Assembly: GCF_000474745.1 (NCBI RefSeq)
Contig: NZ_ASJR01000008.1
Span: forward strand, 55,870-119,869
Direction: 5' to 3'
From: Chitinivibrio alkaliphilus ACht1
GTDB taxonomy: Bacteria; Fibrobacterota; Chitinivibrionia; Chitinivibrionales; Chitinivibrionaceae
DNA length: 64,000 bases
The notes beneath the pieces were generated by a model. It did not search any database. It was given only the letters and a program-made list of their open reading frames with translations, and had not been told where the DNA came from. The translations under genes were made by a program, and so were the position numbers. This document shows, in pieces, positions 8,148-17,239 of this stretch (within the stretch, counting starts at the first letter, position 1; every line of letters begins with the position of its first letter).

Positions 8148-10394
8148 TCACGCCCCAAGGGACGCTTTTTTTCCCAGAAAGGGATAGCAATGTATATGTA
8201 TAGCCGGATTGAAATTTGCTTCAATGATGGTATAATTATCCCGGTTCGCCGGAAGCGATATTCCCTGAATAATCATATCAATACCGCATATTTTTGCACC
8301 CAATGCGTGGGAACCCCGCAAGGCGATTTCCTTGTATGAATCATGTACCTCATCGGTATAATCAATACTATCTCCCCCCGTTGAGATATTTGAATTCTCC
8401 CGCAAAAAAAACTGTGTTCCCTGCGGAAGAATCGTATCTTTATTGTAACCCTGCCGTGCCAAAAAAGCCTGTTCTATCTCACCGAGAGTAATTTCTTCTA
8501 AGGGAGTAACGTACCCCTTTGAACGAAGGGGATCACGGTTTTTCTCTACCACTAACTCTGCAATGGTACTCTTTCCATCTCCCGTAACATTTGCAGGAAT
8601 ACGATGCAGTATTCCTGCAACGGTTCCGTTTATGATAAAAAAGCGATACTCTTTTCCCTCAAAAAATGGTTCAGCCAAGACAGTACTATCCTCTCGAAAC
8701 GCTCGTGTAACCGCCGCATCATACTCACTTCGCGAAGGGCCTGTAGTAAAAATCTCAACGGCCGTACCAAAATTTGTACGATTCGGCTTTATTACCAAGG
8801 GGGTGTTCTTTACGGTTTCATAGGCAACTGCCGCCTCTGCAGAGGTTGAAAAAGCGTGCCCCCCAGGAACAGAGAGAGAGGCCTCTCGCAGAATTTTTTT
8901 TGTGACAACCTTATTCTCCATAAGCAGAGTGGAGATATAGGTGTCGGCAGATGTTTTTGTAGCCTGTTTTACATATTCCCACCCGGTTTTTCCCCGCAAG
9001 GCGATAATATTATCCTCCCTGTCCATAATGCGATAGGGAATTCCTGCTACAATGGCCTCTTTTAACACAATTTTTGTTGAGAGTTCCAAAGATTCTGCAC
9101 CAAAAAAAGTAAAGAAATGCTGCGTATAATACTCTTGGGTTGCCGTCGATTGTGCAGAGGAAAAATCACGAAATCCCTTTGCCAAAATCTCCTCGCGACA
9201 CCGCCATGCCAAGGTTTTTTCAGGGTGTTCAAACACGGCCTTCATATTGCGTATAGAGTCTGCGTAGACCGAAGAGGGGCAAATACGGGAAAAGACCTCC
9301 TCCATTTCAGAAAAAATGTCCATGGCGTATTCACGAAGAGGCACCTCCTTGCCCGTTGCTGTTGCAAGGCGAAGGGAAGGATCTAGGCCATGGAGACACA
9401 CCCGATCATAATTTACGGCATCTGCGGAAGAAGGGGTTTTATCAGGACAAACGAGTAAATAGTGCATGAAGAGGTTTATCCACTCTGCCTGTTCAAGATC
9501 CAGTCCGTTATGAGAAAAGGGATTTATGTCAATACAGCGAATCTCAAGATATTCAATCCCCTTTTCTGCAAGTTCACGGGGAGAACGGGCTGTACTGTTT
9601 TTAAGACGAAGGGCCGTGTAGAGCTCATCGGGAAAACGAATTTTCCCCGTAGAAATAAAGGATTCTACTTGTGCAACATAGCCTGAAAGAGTGTCGAAGG
9701 AGAGCTCATCAGGAAAATCATTTCGATATCCGCACGGTCCGTTTCGCAAAGACATGGCATATTCACTCGAGTAGGAACAAGCTCCCTTACACGAACAAAA
9801 ATCCTGAGAAACCACATCCCGTACCGGAGTTGCACCCGTGAGATACACAAGCATCCATCGAAGCACAGAAAAATTTCGTGCCACCCGCATATACACCTCG
9901 TCTTGAAACACACGAAAGCTTTTTTCCGTCCCCTCCGCTTCATACAGATGAGTAAGGAGTTCCGGGGCGTAGGAAAAATTATAATGAAACCCTGAGATAA
10001 GCATTCGTGCAGACCCATACCGCTGTGCCAAATGCTCACGATATGTCTCCAAACGAATCCCCTCTTTTGAGGTATCAAAACGGGAAATCGGAATTGGTTC
10101 TGTCACAGCAGGAGGCATACTTTGATTCCATAGAACATCTGCAGAATCCTGTATAACAGCCATAATATTTTTTAGCTCATCATAGGCAGCAGCAACACCT
10201 CTTTTCGGTGTACTAATCAGTTCAAGCTGGATATCAGAAAAGTCTGTTTTAATGTATGGATGAGATATTTTATTTACGTAGGGATGTTTTTTCTTTGACG
10301 GTTCGAGAGTATCCGTAAGACGGAGAATTTCACGCTCAAAGCCAATGGTTGCTTCTGTAAGATACGTGTGCGGAATTGAGGAAAATCTATCCAT
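8148..10394 (-). CDS. gshF: Bifunctional glutamate-cysteine ligase / glutathione synthetase
   Basis: About 748 residues, the usual GshF size. The N-terminal ~430 residues are a GshA-type gamma-glutamylcysteine ligase (ATIGFEREILRLT; FSDIQLELIS; FHYNFSY; YLEIRCIDINPF). The C-terminal ~320 are an ATP-grasp ligase (VIKPNRTNFGTAVEIF; VLAEPFFEGKEYRFFIING; GIDMIIQGI; YTIIEANFNPAIHIHCYPF). One polypeptide makes glutathione from Glu, Cys and Gly. Such fusions are known from Firmicutes and Pasteurellaceae and spread laterally. Start ATG 10394 gives a natural N-terminus; a 14-residue longer frame is possible. It is monocistronic, with the chemoreceptor downstream on the same strand. Confidence 0.93.
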   Translation of the reverse strand: MDRFSSIPHTYLTEATIGFEREILRLTDTLEPSKKKHPYVNKISHPYIKTDFSDIQLELISTPKRGVAAAYDELKNIMAVIQDSADVLWNQSMPPAVTEPIPISRFDTSKEGIRLETYREHLAQRYGSARMLISGFHYNFSYAPELLTHLYEAEGTEKSFRVFQDEVYMRVARNFSVLRWMLVYLTGATPVRDVVSQDFCSCKGACSYSSEYAMSLRNGPCGYRNDFPDELSFDTLSGYVAQVESFISTGKIRFPDELYTALRLKNSTARSPRELAEKGIEYLEIRCIDINPFSHNGLDLEQAEWINLFMHYLLVCPDKTPSSADAVNYDRVCLHGLDPSLRLATATGKEVPLREYAMDIFSEMEEVFSRICPSSVYADSIRNMKAVFEHPEKTLAWRCREEILAKGFRDFSSAQSTATQEYYTQHFFTFFGAESLELSTKIVLKEAIVAGIPYRIMDREDNIIALRGKTGWEYVKQATKTSADTYISTLLMENKVVTKKILREASLSVPGGHAFSTSAEAAVAYETVKNTPLVIKPNRTNFGTAVEIFTTGPSRSEYDAAVTRAFREDSTVLAEPFFEGKEYRFFIINGTVAGILHRIPANVTGDGKSTIAELVVEKNRDPLRSKGYVTPLEEITLGEIEQAFLARQGYNKDTILPQGTQFFLRENSNISTGGDSIDYTDEVHDSYKEIALRGSHALGAKICGIDMIIQGISLPANRDNYTIIEANFNPAIHIHCYPFLGKKASLGA

Positions 10395-10718
10395 GGTCTG
10401 TCCCGTTTTTTCTATAAAATATACAGAGGAGCACATAAAACCAGCATTTCTCTGTGAAAAATATAAAAAACTTTAGTGTTCTGATTGCCTATTTCTCCTA
10501 TAGATACAAAGTGCATTCCGCGCAGAAGAGCGTATTCTTTGTTATGGAAAGAAAAAGAGAGGTTCTTATTTTGTATCAAGTTCTTAGGAACGCCCCATCA
10601 TTCCAGATCCATCTGTGAAAAGTATTATTACGGCGTTAATCTCTTTTCTGCTTGTAATAAACGTAATATATTTTAAAATTTTGTCGTATACCATACTTCT
10701 ATACGAGGAGTTTTTTCC
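10395..10718. other. Intergenic region without recognised gene
   Basis: This 324-base divergent spacer lies between gshF and the 10719 gene and must hold promoters in both directions. I see no confident -35/-10 pair, riboswitch or RNA gene. The rightmost end carries GAGGAG, the ribosome site for the GTG start at 10719. Confidence 0.5.
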
Positions 10719-12416
10719 GTGAAAACCTATGTCATACTTTCCTGCATTCTTGTTCTTTCCGTGTTTCTATCTGCTGCTGAAGAAGCCGGGCAATATACGC
10801 GAAGATCCGTGACACACATGAACACCCTGTGGCTTATGGATAACTCCGTACAGCAGCTTTCTGCAGCACAGGTCAACATGGTTCTTTCGGCAGTAAAAAA
10901 GGAAATTGCCATTCCCCGTTTTGATTTCAACCCCATTCCTGAACCTCTCAAAAGAGAGTTTATTGCCGAGGCAAACCGTTCCCTTGTCGGGTTTGACGGA
11001 GATGAGGATGAAGCCATGAATGCTATTTCAGAGGTAATGAACAAAACCGTGGTGCCTGCGGTGGTTGAGGTAGTGAAAACGGAAAGTGAAATGCGGGCAA
11101 AAAATCTCCGCACCGAGCAGGAGCGAAACTCCTTTATCACAAATAAGGCCCGAGAACTCGGTATTACGGCAGAACATATTGAAGAGGTGATGAACTCCGC
11201 CTATCTCTACATTCCCTTTGCCATGAATTATACCCAGCATACTGATGGTACCCGATACCGCGAAACCATAGACCTTGGCATTATCTGGTGGCAAATAACC
11301 ACCACAGAGGATACCGCTTTTGCGGAAGTGGTACATAAGGATGTACGAAGATCCATGGGTAACGGACGGGTCGGAAATAGATACAGCGTTAATGATCAAC
11401 GCTTAAATCATCAGGAATATGCCTTTCACTCCATGGCAGAAAACGGTGCCCGAAACCTTGGCGTGGCAACGCGGGAAATAGAAGATTTTGTTTTATCAGG
11501 GCAGGTTATTTCTGGAAACCCCATGCGCATGACCTTTAATCTTGGCGACGAAGAGGGGCTAACCGTGGATGATACATATCTTATCATCCGTGATATTATT
11601 CACGCCGATGGCAGTCGTGAAAGCCGTCGTGCCGGCTGGGGTATTGTAAAGAATGTCGGCGACAGCCTTGGCGATCGGGGCTATCAATCGCGGGCGCAGG
11701 TGATATCGGGAAACCCCCGTATTGGTTCGGTGGTGCGCGAATACCCTCGCCTCCCAATCGATGTGAGTTTTGGGTATCGCTACTTTCCCTATTCCGCGGA
11801 AGCAGAAGGAGCGAGAGACTTTTCTGTTGACGGAGGACATGGCTTTGAAGCACGCGCCAGCTATAATATCGGCCGTCACGCAGGCATCTCTCAACTCTAT
11901 TTCGATTTTGGCTTTGCCATGGGATGGGGCGGAGCAGATGGAGTTATTAATTTTCCAAGGCATGGAACACATGAAGTTAATTTTGTCGAAAACCACTCCT
12001 TCGATTTTGCCCTCATGAAAAAATTCTATATCCGCCGCCTGGGTCTTGTGTTTACAGGGGGAGCTACAAACTCCACCATTCGCTCAGGAACTCCCAGTCA
12101 CACCTTTAGAATAGAAGATCTCTTTTATGATCGTCTTGCCGTGGAAAACAGCCAGTGGGGGGGCTTTGCTTCCGCCGGGGTGGAACTGGCCCTCTCGCCC
12201 GCTCTGAATCTTGGGGTGAAGGGACAGTATCTTTTTATGAATGAAACCGATCGCTGGGACTATGTGGGAGAACGCAATGATGACTGGCATTATCTGGGAA
12301 GCTATCGCGATGCTACGGTGGATCACTCCGACGGAATCTCCATTCAGGGGTATTTTACCTGGTCTCCCCCCAGCCTTCCCTTCGACCCTATTTCTTGGAT
12401 ACGGGGAAATATGTAA
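10719..12416 (+). CDS. Exported FlgT-like / outer-membrane barrel protein
   Basis: 565 residues with a signal peptide ending near SVFLSAA. The middle part (about 265-345: LGDEEGLTVDDTYLIIRDI ... GIVKNV ... SGNPRIGSVVREYPRLP) resembles the FlgT C-terminal-type module that reports a trait after a 'G-x-T-V-x-D' turn. The last ~210 residues alternate hydrophobic/aromatic strands with turns (SFGYRYFPY, LYFDFGFAMGWGG, GLVFTGGATNS, GVELALSPALNLGVKGQYLF), typical of an outer-membrane beta-barrel. Start is GTG with GAGGAG eight bases upstream. It heads a same-strand set with the next two envelope genes. Precise function unknown; the domain match is by eye. Confidence 0.5.
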   Translation: MKTYVILSCILVLSVFLSAAEEAGQYTRRSVTHMNTLWLMDNSVQQLSAAQVNMVLSAVKKEIAIPRFDFNPIPEPLKREFIAEANRSLVGFDGDEDEAMNAISEVMNKTVVPAVVEVVKTESEMRAKNLRTEQERNSFITNKARELGITAEHIEEVMNSAYLYIPFAMNYTQHTDGTRYRETIDLGIIWWQITTTEDTAFAEVVHKDVRRSMGNGRVGNRYSVNDQRLNHQEYAFHSMAENGARNLGVATREIEDFVLSGQVISGNPMRMTFNLGDEEGLTVDDTYLIIRDIIHADGSRESRRAGWGIVKNVGDSLGDRGYQSRAQVISGNPRIGSVVREYPRLPIDVSFGYRYFPYSAEAEGARDFSVDGGHGFEARASYNIGRHAGISQLYFDFGFAMGWGGADGVINFPRHGTHEVNFVENHSFDFALMKKFYIRRLGLVFTGGATNSTIRSGTPSHTFRIEDLFYDRLAVENSQWGGFASAGVELALSPALNLGVKGQYLFMNETDRWDYVGERNDDWHYLGSYRDATVDHSDGISIQGYFTWSPPSLPFDPISWIRGNM

Positions 12417-12452
12417 TATGAATACAACTATATTTTTTACAGGGAGCATTCT

Positions 12453-13682
12453 ATGAAAAAAAATGCGATCATTTCCATTGTATGTGTTCTGGGCTTATAT
12501 ATAAGCCTTTCAGCGTCAAATCTCCCCCTTTCAAAACAGGCAAGTTTTGTGGAGAATTACTCATCCTCAGAGGTCACAGTCCAGGCAACCGGCATGGGTC
12601 GGCGAGACCGGCACGCCTTGGTGGATCTGCGCAAAGCGGCGGTACATTTTGTCCTCTACGGAGGAACCGATCCGCTTCTCAGTTCACCGGAAGCACAACT
12701 GAAGTTTCAAGAAATTGAGGAATCCTTTTTTGAAGACAGTAATGTAGCCTCTTACATCACGTGGGAAGCAGACCGTGTTATCTCCTCTGCTGATACACGA
12801 CTTCCCGATGGTGGACGTGGTGTATCTATTACAAAAAATGTACGGGTACATCGACAGCAACTATATGAATACCTGGTAAGCCAAGATATTATTCTATCCA
12901 GACAAGATCTGGTAGAACAGATTGGACTTCCCATGATAATGGTTCTTCCTGAGGTTCCACAAGGACAAACCCCCTTAGAAGTATTTGATAAGAACCCCCT
13001 TGCCCGTCAAGCTGCCGGTGCTATCGAAAGCCATCTTACTGCCCAGCGATACGATGTTGTTGTCCCCCGAGCACAGGAACAGCTCAGCGATCTTGCCACG
13101 GTGCAGGGAGCTCTTCAAGGAAGTGATGAAGATATAAGTTACCAGCTTGCCCTTTCCTTGGGAGCCGATGTATACATTGTCTTTTCCGGAGAAGTAGAAA
13201 ATGATCGGGCTACCGTTGTACTTCGCGCATATGAAACAACCACAGCACGTCTTTTGGGTACCGAAACAGGATATAGTGAACGACGTCCAGGAGCATCACA
13301 ACAAGCTCTTACAGAAGAAGCGGTAAACTCTGCTCTCAGTAATGTTCTCAGCCGTGTTCAAAACTACTGGCGCGATGATATTGAACGCGGATTGCAGTAT
13401 AAAATTATCTTCCAATTTCAAGACGGCTTTGATGAGTACGACAAGGAAGATGTTCAGTTTGCAATCATGGACGCCATGGAAGATATGTTCACTCGCTTCA
13501 ATGAGAACATTGTGGCAGATAACACCATGGACTACTTGGTTTGGGCAACAAAAGATGAGTACAGCAGAGCTTCATCTATTTATCGGGATTTTCGTAATAC
13601 TCTTCGTGACTATGCCCGTGTAACCAGAATCACTCTCAATAGGAAATTTATTGTTATGGGCATTGAACCCCTACAGTTCTAA
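12453..13682 (+). CDS. Exported FlgT-N/DUF6175-like envelope protein
   Basis: 409 residues with a signal peptide (MKKNAIISIVCVLGLYISLSA). A conserved-looking N-terminal block (SEVTVQATGMGRRDRHALVD, then LRKAAVHFVLYGGTDPLLSS, then ITKNVRVHRQQLYEYLVSQ) resembles the FlgT N-terminal or DUF6175 family. The middle (YDVVVPRAQEQLSD ... LALSLGADVYIVFSGEVEND) looks like a TolB/CsgG-type alpha/beta fold that binds other outer-membrane factors. Ribosome site AGGGAG precedes ATG 12453. It sits 36 bases after the previous gene and ends in a terminator-like hairpin before the LPP20-CsgG gene. Exact role unknown. Confidence 0.5.
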   Translation: MKKNAIISIVCVLGLYISLSASNLPLSKQASFVENYSSSEVTVQATGMGRRDRHALVDLRKAAVHFVLYGGTDPLLSSPEAQLKFQEIEESFFEDSNVASYITWEADRVISSADTRLPDGGRGVSITKNVRVHRQQLYEYLVSQDIILSRQDLVEQIGLPMIMVLPEVPQGQTPLEVFDKNPLARQAAGAIESHLTAQRYDVVVPRAQEQLSDLATVQGALQGSDEDISYQLALSLGADVYIVFSGEVENDRATVVLRAYETTTARLLGTETGYSERRPGASQQALTEEAVNSALSNVLSRVQNYWRDDIERGLQYKIIFQFQDGFDEYDKEDVQFAIMDAMEDMFTRFNENIVADNTMDYLVWATKDEYSRASSIYRDFRNTLRDYARVTRITLNRKFIVMGIEPLQF

Positions 13683-13689
13683 TCACCCG

Positions 13690-13715
13690 GGGGGAGTAGT
13701 ACTCCCCCTTTTTTT
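13690..13715 (+). terminator. Intrinsic terminator
   Basis: GGGGGAG, loop TAGTA, CTCCCCC, then seven T. This strong hairpin lies between the second and third genes of the envelope cluster, so expression of the LPP20-CsgG gene may be partly separate or attenuated. Confidence 0.75.
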
Positions 13716-13730
13716 ATAAGGAGCATTTGC

Positions 13731-15503
13731 ATGAAACGCATTTATATCACCATACTCGTTTCTCTATCTCTTGTTTACGGCGGTATTGGACAGAGCGATT
13801 GGATGGAAACTGGACAAATAATTCGCTACCCTGCAAGTCGGTACTTCTATGCTGTTGGATCAGGATCATCACCGGAAGGAGCACGAACCTCCGCTATTGC
13901 CGAAGTTCGCAAACAGATTTCTTCCACCATATCCACAGAAGAAATTTCCGCCATATCAGATATGTACGGTACCGATGGGCATACCCATGAAACACGATAT
14001 CAACAACGCACCCGCATTACCTCTCATGGTGATATTCAGGGTGTAAATATTATTGCTACGGATGAACGTGATGGACTCTACTACGCCTTTGGAGTACTTG
14101 AAAAAGAAAATTTCAAAGAAACAACTCGGGCAAAAATTCAAGAACAACAAGAGAAGTTACGCGATGTATACTCCCGCGCACAAAGCGCCATGGATCGTTC
14201 TAATTTTCCTACGGGATTACGTTACGTAGGTACTGCCCGAGATATCTACTCTCGCCTCGAGGCAAATCGTGTACTTCTTACGGCAGTTACCCCACTTACC
14301 GATGCAGAACGACTTGACATAGCTCTTCACGATATCGAAAGCCTCTATGCAAATGCCCTTGAATCACTACGAACAAAGAAAATAAGCGGTGATCGACAGG
14401 AAATAAGTACGGGTAACACCTTGGAAGAACCCTTTGGTATTGTCGTGTCAGCAGATGGGCAGGGCGTTGCGAATATCCCCTTTGCTCTGGTCGATCGAGA
14501 GGGAAAAGAAGTGATGCGAGCTTATTCTGATGATGAAGGAGAGGTGCTTTTCTTCCTTTCTGATCGTGCAAAAATGCGCCGGGGTGTACATCGATATCGG
14601 GTACAACCGGCACTCCGTGGCGTATCAAGAGACATGGTGGAACGACTTGAAGAATCCTTCGCATATCGTGTTATTGAAGCACCAGCCTATGCGAGTATCA
14701 CCGTTGAACCCATGGAGGGAATCTCTCCGGAACAGCTCTCAAAACGCGTACAATCACTCTTAGGAGAATATGATATTCGTCATGAAGAGTGTAATTGCTA
14801 TCATTTTAATATTGAGCTTTCTGCCAAAAAGGGTGAGTATATTCAAGGAGTATCCCGACAACGTACATTCCAGCAGGTAGAGGTTGATGCCACATTCATC
14901 CTGCGAGATGCAGAAAAAGAACGGGAAATCACGCGATTTTCTCGTTCTGCCTCAGGCATGGGAAACGACTTGGAAAGCGGTGTCTTTGCAGCTCTTGAAT
15001 CCATGCGACTCGGTGATGATATGAGACTTTTAAAAGAGGATCTTGAACCTACAGAAGACACCCATAGTGAAACAGAGCTTCCGCGGGTTATTGTATTCCC
15101 CTTTACGAACAGTGAATATATATCAAACTGGCGCAATATCTCAGAATCTCTCTACAATATGATTGTTACCCAGCTTATTAATTCTGGCGGGGTAACCGTC
15201 TTAGAACGACAAGAAATCAGCCGCCTTATCGAGGAACAGCAATTCAGTTCTGAATCTATTGACATGGCACAGTATTTGGGCGCTGATCTTGCCATATTTG
15301 GAGCAGCATCACTCACAGGTGGAACCATTGAAATAGATGCAAGAATTGTTGATGTGGAAACAGCAGTATCCCGCGGTGCTGTCTCTGCAAGCGGCAGAAA
15401 CCTTGCGGAACTTCGAACCATTGCAAATAGCCTTGTTGAAGAGATGGAAATAGACGGTCGTTCTCTTTCTGGCTCTTCCCGAAAACGTTCCTGCTGTCGC
15501 TAA
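13731..15503 (+). CDS. LPP20-domain / CsgG-like outer-membrane assembly protein
   Basis: 590 residues with a signal peptide (MKRIYITILVSLSLVYGGIG). Residues ~25-150 match the LPP20/FlgP pattern (RYFYAVGSGSSPEGARTSAI, then AEVRKQISSTIS). A middle beta-sandwich-like region (250-330) is followed by a C-terminal CsgG-like domain (about 440-575: RVIVFPFTNSEYISNWRNIS, VTVLERQEISRLIEEQQFS, YLGADLAIFGAASLTGG, IDARIVDVETA). In known systems LPP20/FlgP builds flagellar outer-membrane rings and CsgG builds the curli secretion pore. The combination in one chain is unusual. AAGGAG precedes ATG 13731. Role inferred only as envelope or secretion structure. Confidence 0.6.
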   Translation: MKRIYITILVSLSLVYGGIGQSDWMETGQIIRYPASRYFYAVGSGSSPEGARTSAIAEVRKQISSTISTEEISAISDMYGTDGHTHETRYQQRTRITSHGDIQGVNIIATDERDGLYYAFGVLEKENFKETTRAKIQEQQEKLRDVYSRAQSAMDRSNFPTGLRYVGTARDIYSRLEANRVLLTAVTPLTDAERLDIALHDIESLYANALESLRTKKISGDRQEISTGNTLEEPFGIVVSADGQGVANIPFALVDREGKEVMRAYSDDEGEVLFFLSDRAKMRRGVHRYRVQPALRGVSRDMVERLEESFAYRVIEAPAYASITVEPMEGISPEQLSKRVQSLLGEYDIRHEECNCYHFNIELSAKKGEYIQGVSRQRTFQQVEVDATFILRDAEKEREITRFSRSASGMGNDLESGVFAALESMRLGDDMRLLKEDLEPTEDTHSETELPRVIVFPFTNSEYISNWRNISESLYNMIVTQLINSGGVTVLERQEISRLIEEQQFSSESIDMAQYLGADLAIFGAASLTGGTIEIDARIVDVETAVSRGAVSASGRNLAELRTIANSLVEEMEIDGRSLSGSSRKRSCCR

Positions 15504-15526
15504 CCCGTAGTATGTACATAGGAAAA

Positions 15527-15563
15527 GGGGTGATAGATAAATATCTATCACCCCTTTTATTTT
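15527..15563. terminator. Bidirectional intrinsic terminator
   Basis: A perfect 12-bp stem GGGGTGATAGAT / ATCTATCACCCC with a 4-base loop, followed by TTTTATTTT and preceded by A-rich sequence, lies between the convergent LPP20-CsgG and deacetylase genes. Confidence 0.85.
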
Positions 15564-15586
15564 AAGAATATACTGGAAATAATTAT

Positions 15587-17125
15587 TTATTGAATATTTA
15601 CCCGATGCGGTGTTCCATTTATCTGTAATATATAGGCTCCCGGTGTAAGGGAGATATCTGGATTCCACATAAAAGAACCACTCTGAACATCGACAACATC
15701 TTGAGTTATCCGTCGACCCTGTACCGTATACAAGGATATATTGATTCGTGTAGTAGGTAGAGATGCGCCGTGATTAATATGGAACCCTTCAGAAACAACC
15801 TCTGCAGAAATAGATCCACTTTCACGGAAAGACTCCTGTGAAACCGATGTTTCAAAATCACCTTCTAATGGTACAGGATTCCGCATCCATGATATAATAT
15901 CTATGGGGCGCACAACTCGCACTTCAGGATGGCTTAAAGCATATTCAAGAAAATCTTCAAACACTTTTTGTCTTCCCCGTGTATCGGAAGCATTCTCACA
16001 TGAACCGTCCTTATCATGATGAAAGTACTCAGAGTGTGCACCAATCATCAAAGGAGCCCTATTACCTTCCATACGTCTATCGAAGGTAAATTTCATAATA
16101 GCAAGAACTTCTTCATTGTTTAATCCCGCCTGTGCCCAAAGATTATAGTCAAACATGGTAATTTTTTCAGTATCAGGGCTCACCCAGCTAATATTATCAG
16201 CAATAACTTCTGAAATAGAGTAATCAATACCATATTTTTTCGCTTCTTCCGCAGAAGGTATCATGGCAACATGGTTTGGTAGCTGCCAAAAACCGGGCAC
16301 CGCAGGAACCTCAAAAAAATCAGGATTATCAGGGTTTCCACTCCACCCTTCTTCATGTCCTGGACTTCCATAATCAAGAGTATAGGGCCAGCGGAAATTG
16401 CGTCCATCATGTTCCCAATAATTTCCTTCTTCAATGGTACAATCATAAATTAAACCCTCTTCTTTTAGGGTTGGAAATAGGGGACCTCCATAGGCAAGAA
16501 AGGGAGTTCTAAATCCTATAATATGTTCTTGAGGTATACCCGAACCAAACTCATCACTTTCTGCCTGTTGCCAGAGTGCTAAACTATCCGGTGCCAAGGG
16601 TTTTGTCATCCACTCATTACACGTTTGTACCTCTTCTCGCCACTGTGCCGCATCAGCACTCTGCAAGTTTTCACTGTGAGTATGGGTGTGATTTCCAATT
16701 TCATGCCCATCTTCATAGAGTTCATTCCAAATTCTCCGAATCAAAGCCGGATTATCACCATTGTACCCAGATGCATAATAAGATGTGTTATAAAAGGCTA
16801 CACGGACAGGAGTACCGTCATAGGTCGCTGCATTTCCTTCTCCTTCAGGGTTAGTAAGGGTTCTAAAATATTTGAGCGCCCATAACATTCCCTCAGGATA
16901 GTCATATTCAGTAGGTCGAGAACCAACCGTATCTATACCGGAACGAGAGTTATCATCAAATCCAATGGTAATAAACATGGGAACTTCCTCAGGAGATAAT
17001 CCTCCCGGTGGATCCTGTGAGGGGGGGAGATAATCGGAATAATCATAGTCATAAATCCACTCATGCCCATAGGCAAAAACAGAATTAATTCCCAAGAAAA
17101 GCAAAATAATCATGGCATATTTCAT
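15587..17125 (-). CDS. Secreted polysaccharide (chitin-like) deacetylase with C-terminal sorting-like domain
   Basis: 512 residues with a signal peptide (MKYAMIILLFLGINSVFA). The NodB fold shows the metal-binding aspartates in ITIGFDDN and the His motif in HEIGNHTHTHSENL. The later strand IIGFRTPFLAYGG gives the conserved Arg. Family enzymes remove N-acetyl groups from chitin, peptidoglycan or xylan. Residues ~435-512 form a separate beta domain ending TPGAYILQINGTPHRVNIQ, the pattern of type IX-style C-terminal sorting or cell-surface domains. This suggests export to the surface or medium. Chitin is only the likeliest substrate; no other chitinolytic gene is in the window. Confidence 0.85.
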   Translation of the reverse strand: MKYAMIILLFLGINSVFAYGHEWIYDYDYSDYLPPSQDPPGGLSPEEVPMFITIGFDDNSRSGIDTVGSRPTEYDYPEGMLWALKYFRTLTNPEGEGNAATYDGTPVRVAFYNTSYYASGYNGDNPALIRRIWNELYEDGHEIGNHTHTHSENLQSADAAQWREEVQTCNEWMTKPLAPDSLALWQQAESDEFGSGIPQEHIIGFRTPFLAYGGPLFPTLKEEGLIYDCTIEEGNYWEHDGRNFRWPYTLDYGSPGHEEGWSGNPDNPDFFEVPAVPGFWQLPNHVAMIPSAEEAKKYGIDYSISEVIADNISWVSPDTEKITMFDYNLWAQAGLNNEEVLAIMKFTFDRRMEGNRAPLMIGAHSEYFHHDKDGSCENASDTRGRQKVFEDFLEYALSHPEVRVVRPIDIISWMRNPVPLEGDFETSVSQESFRESGSISAEVVSEGFHINHGASLPTTRINISLYTVQGRRITQDVVDVQSGSFMWNPDISLTPGAYILQINGTPHRVNIQ

Positions 17126-17185
17126 AATAACTCCTATTTGTTTTTAGTATAAAAGATATACGTAATTCTTTTTTTTCTGTTTTTT

Positions 17186-17215
17186 TTGTAAATTTAAGGT
17201 TATTATCAATACTAT
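17186..17215 (+). promoter_or_regulatory. Sigma70-type promoter for patatin gene
   Basis: TTGTAA (17186-17191), an 18-base spacer and TACTAT (17210-17215) lie 25 bases before ATG 17240. Both hexamers match four of six consensus positions. Confidence 0.35.
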
Positions 17216-17239
17216 CCATACATAAAGAAAAGGAGTACT

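Noticed and set aside
10485..10676. 63-residue open frame in the gshF/10719 spacer
   Set aside because: No ribosome site, no hydrophobic or domain pattern, composition like the spacer.
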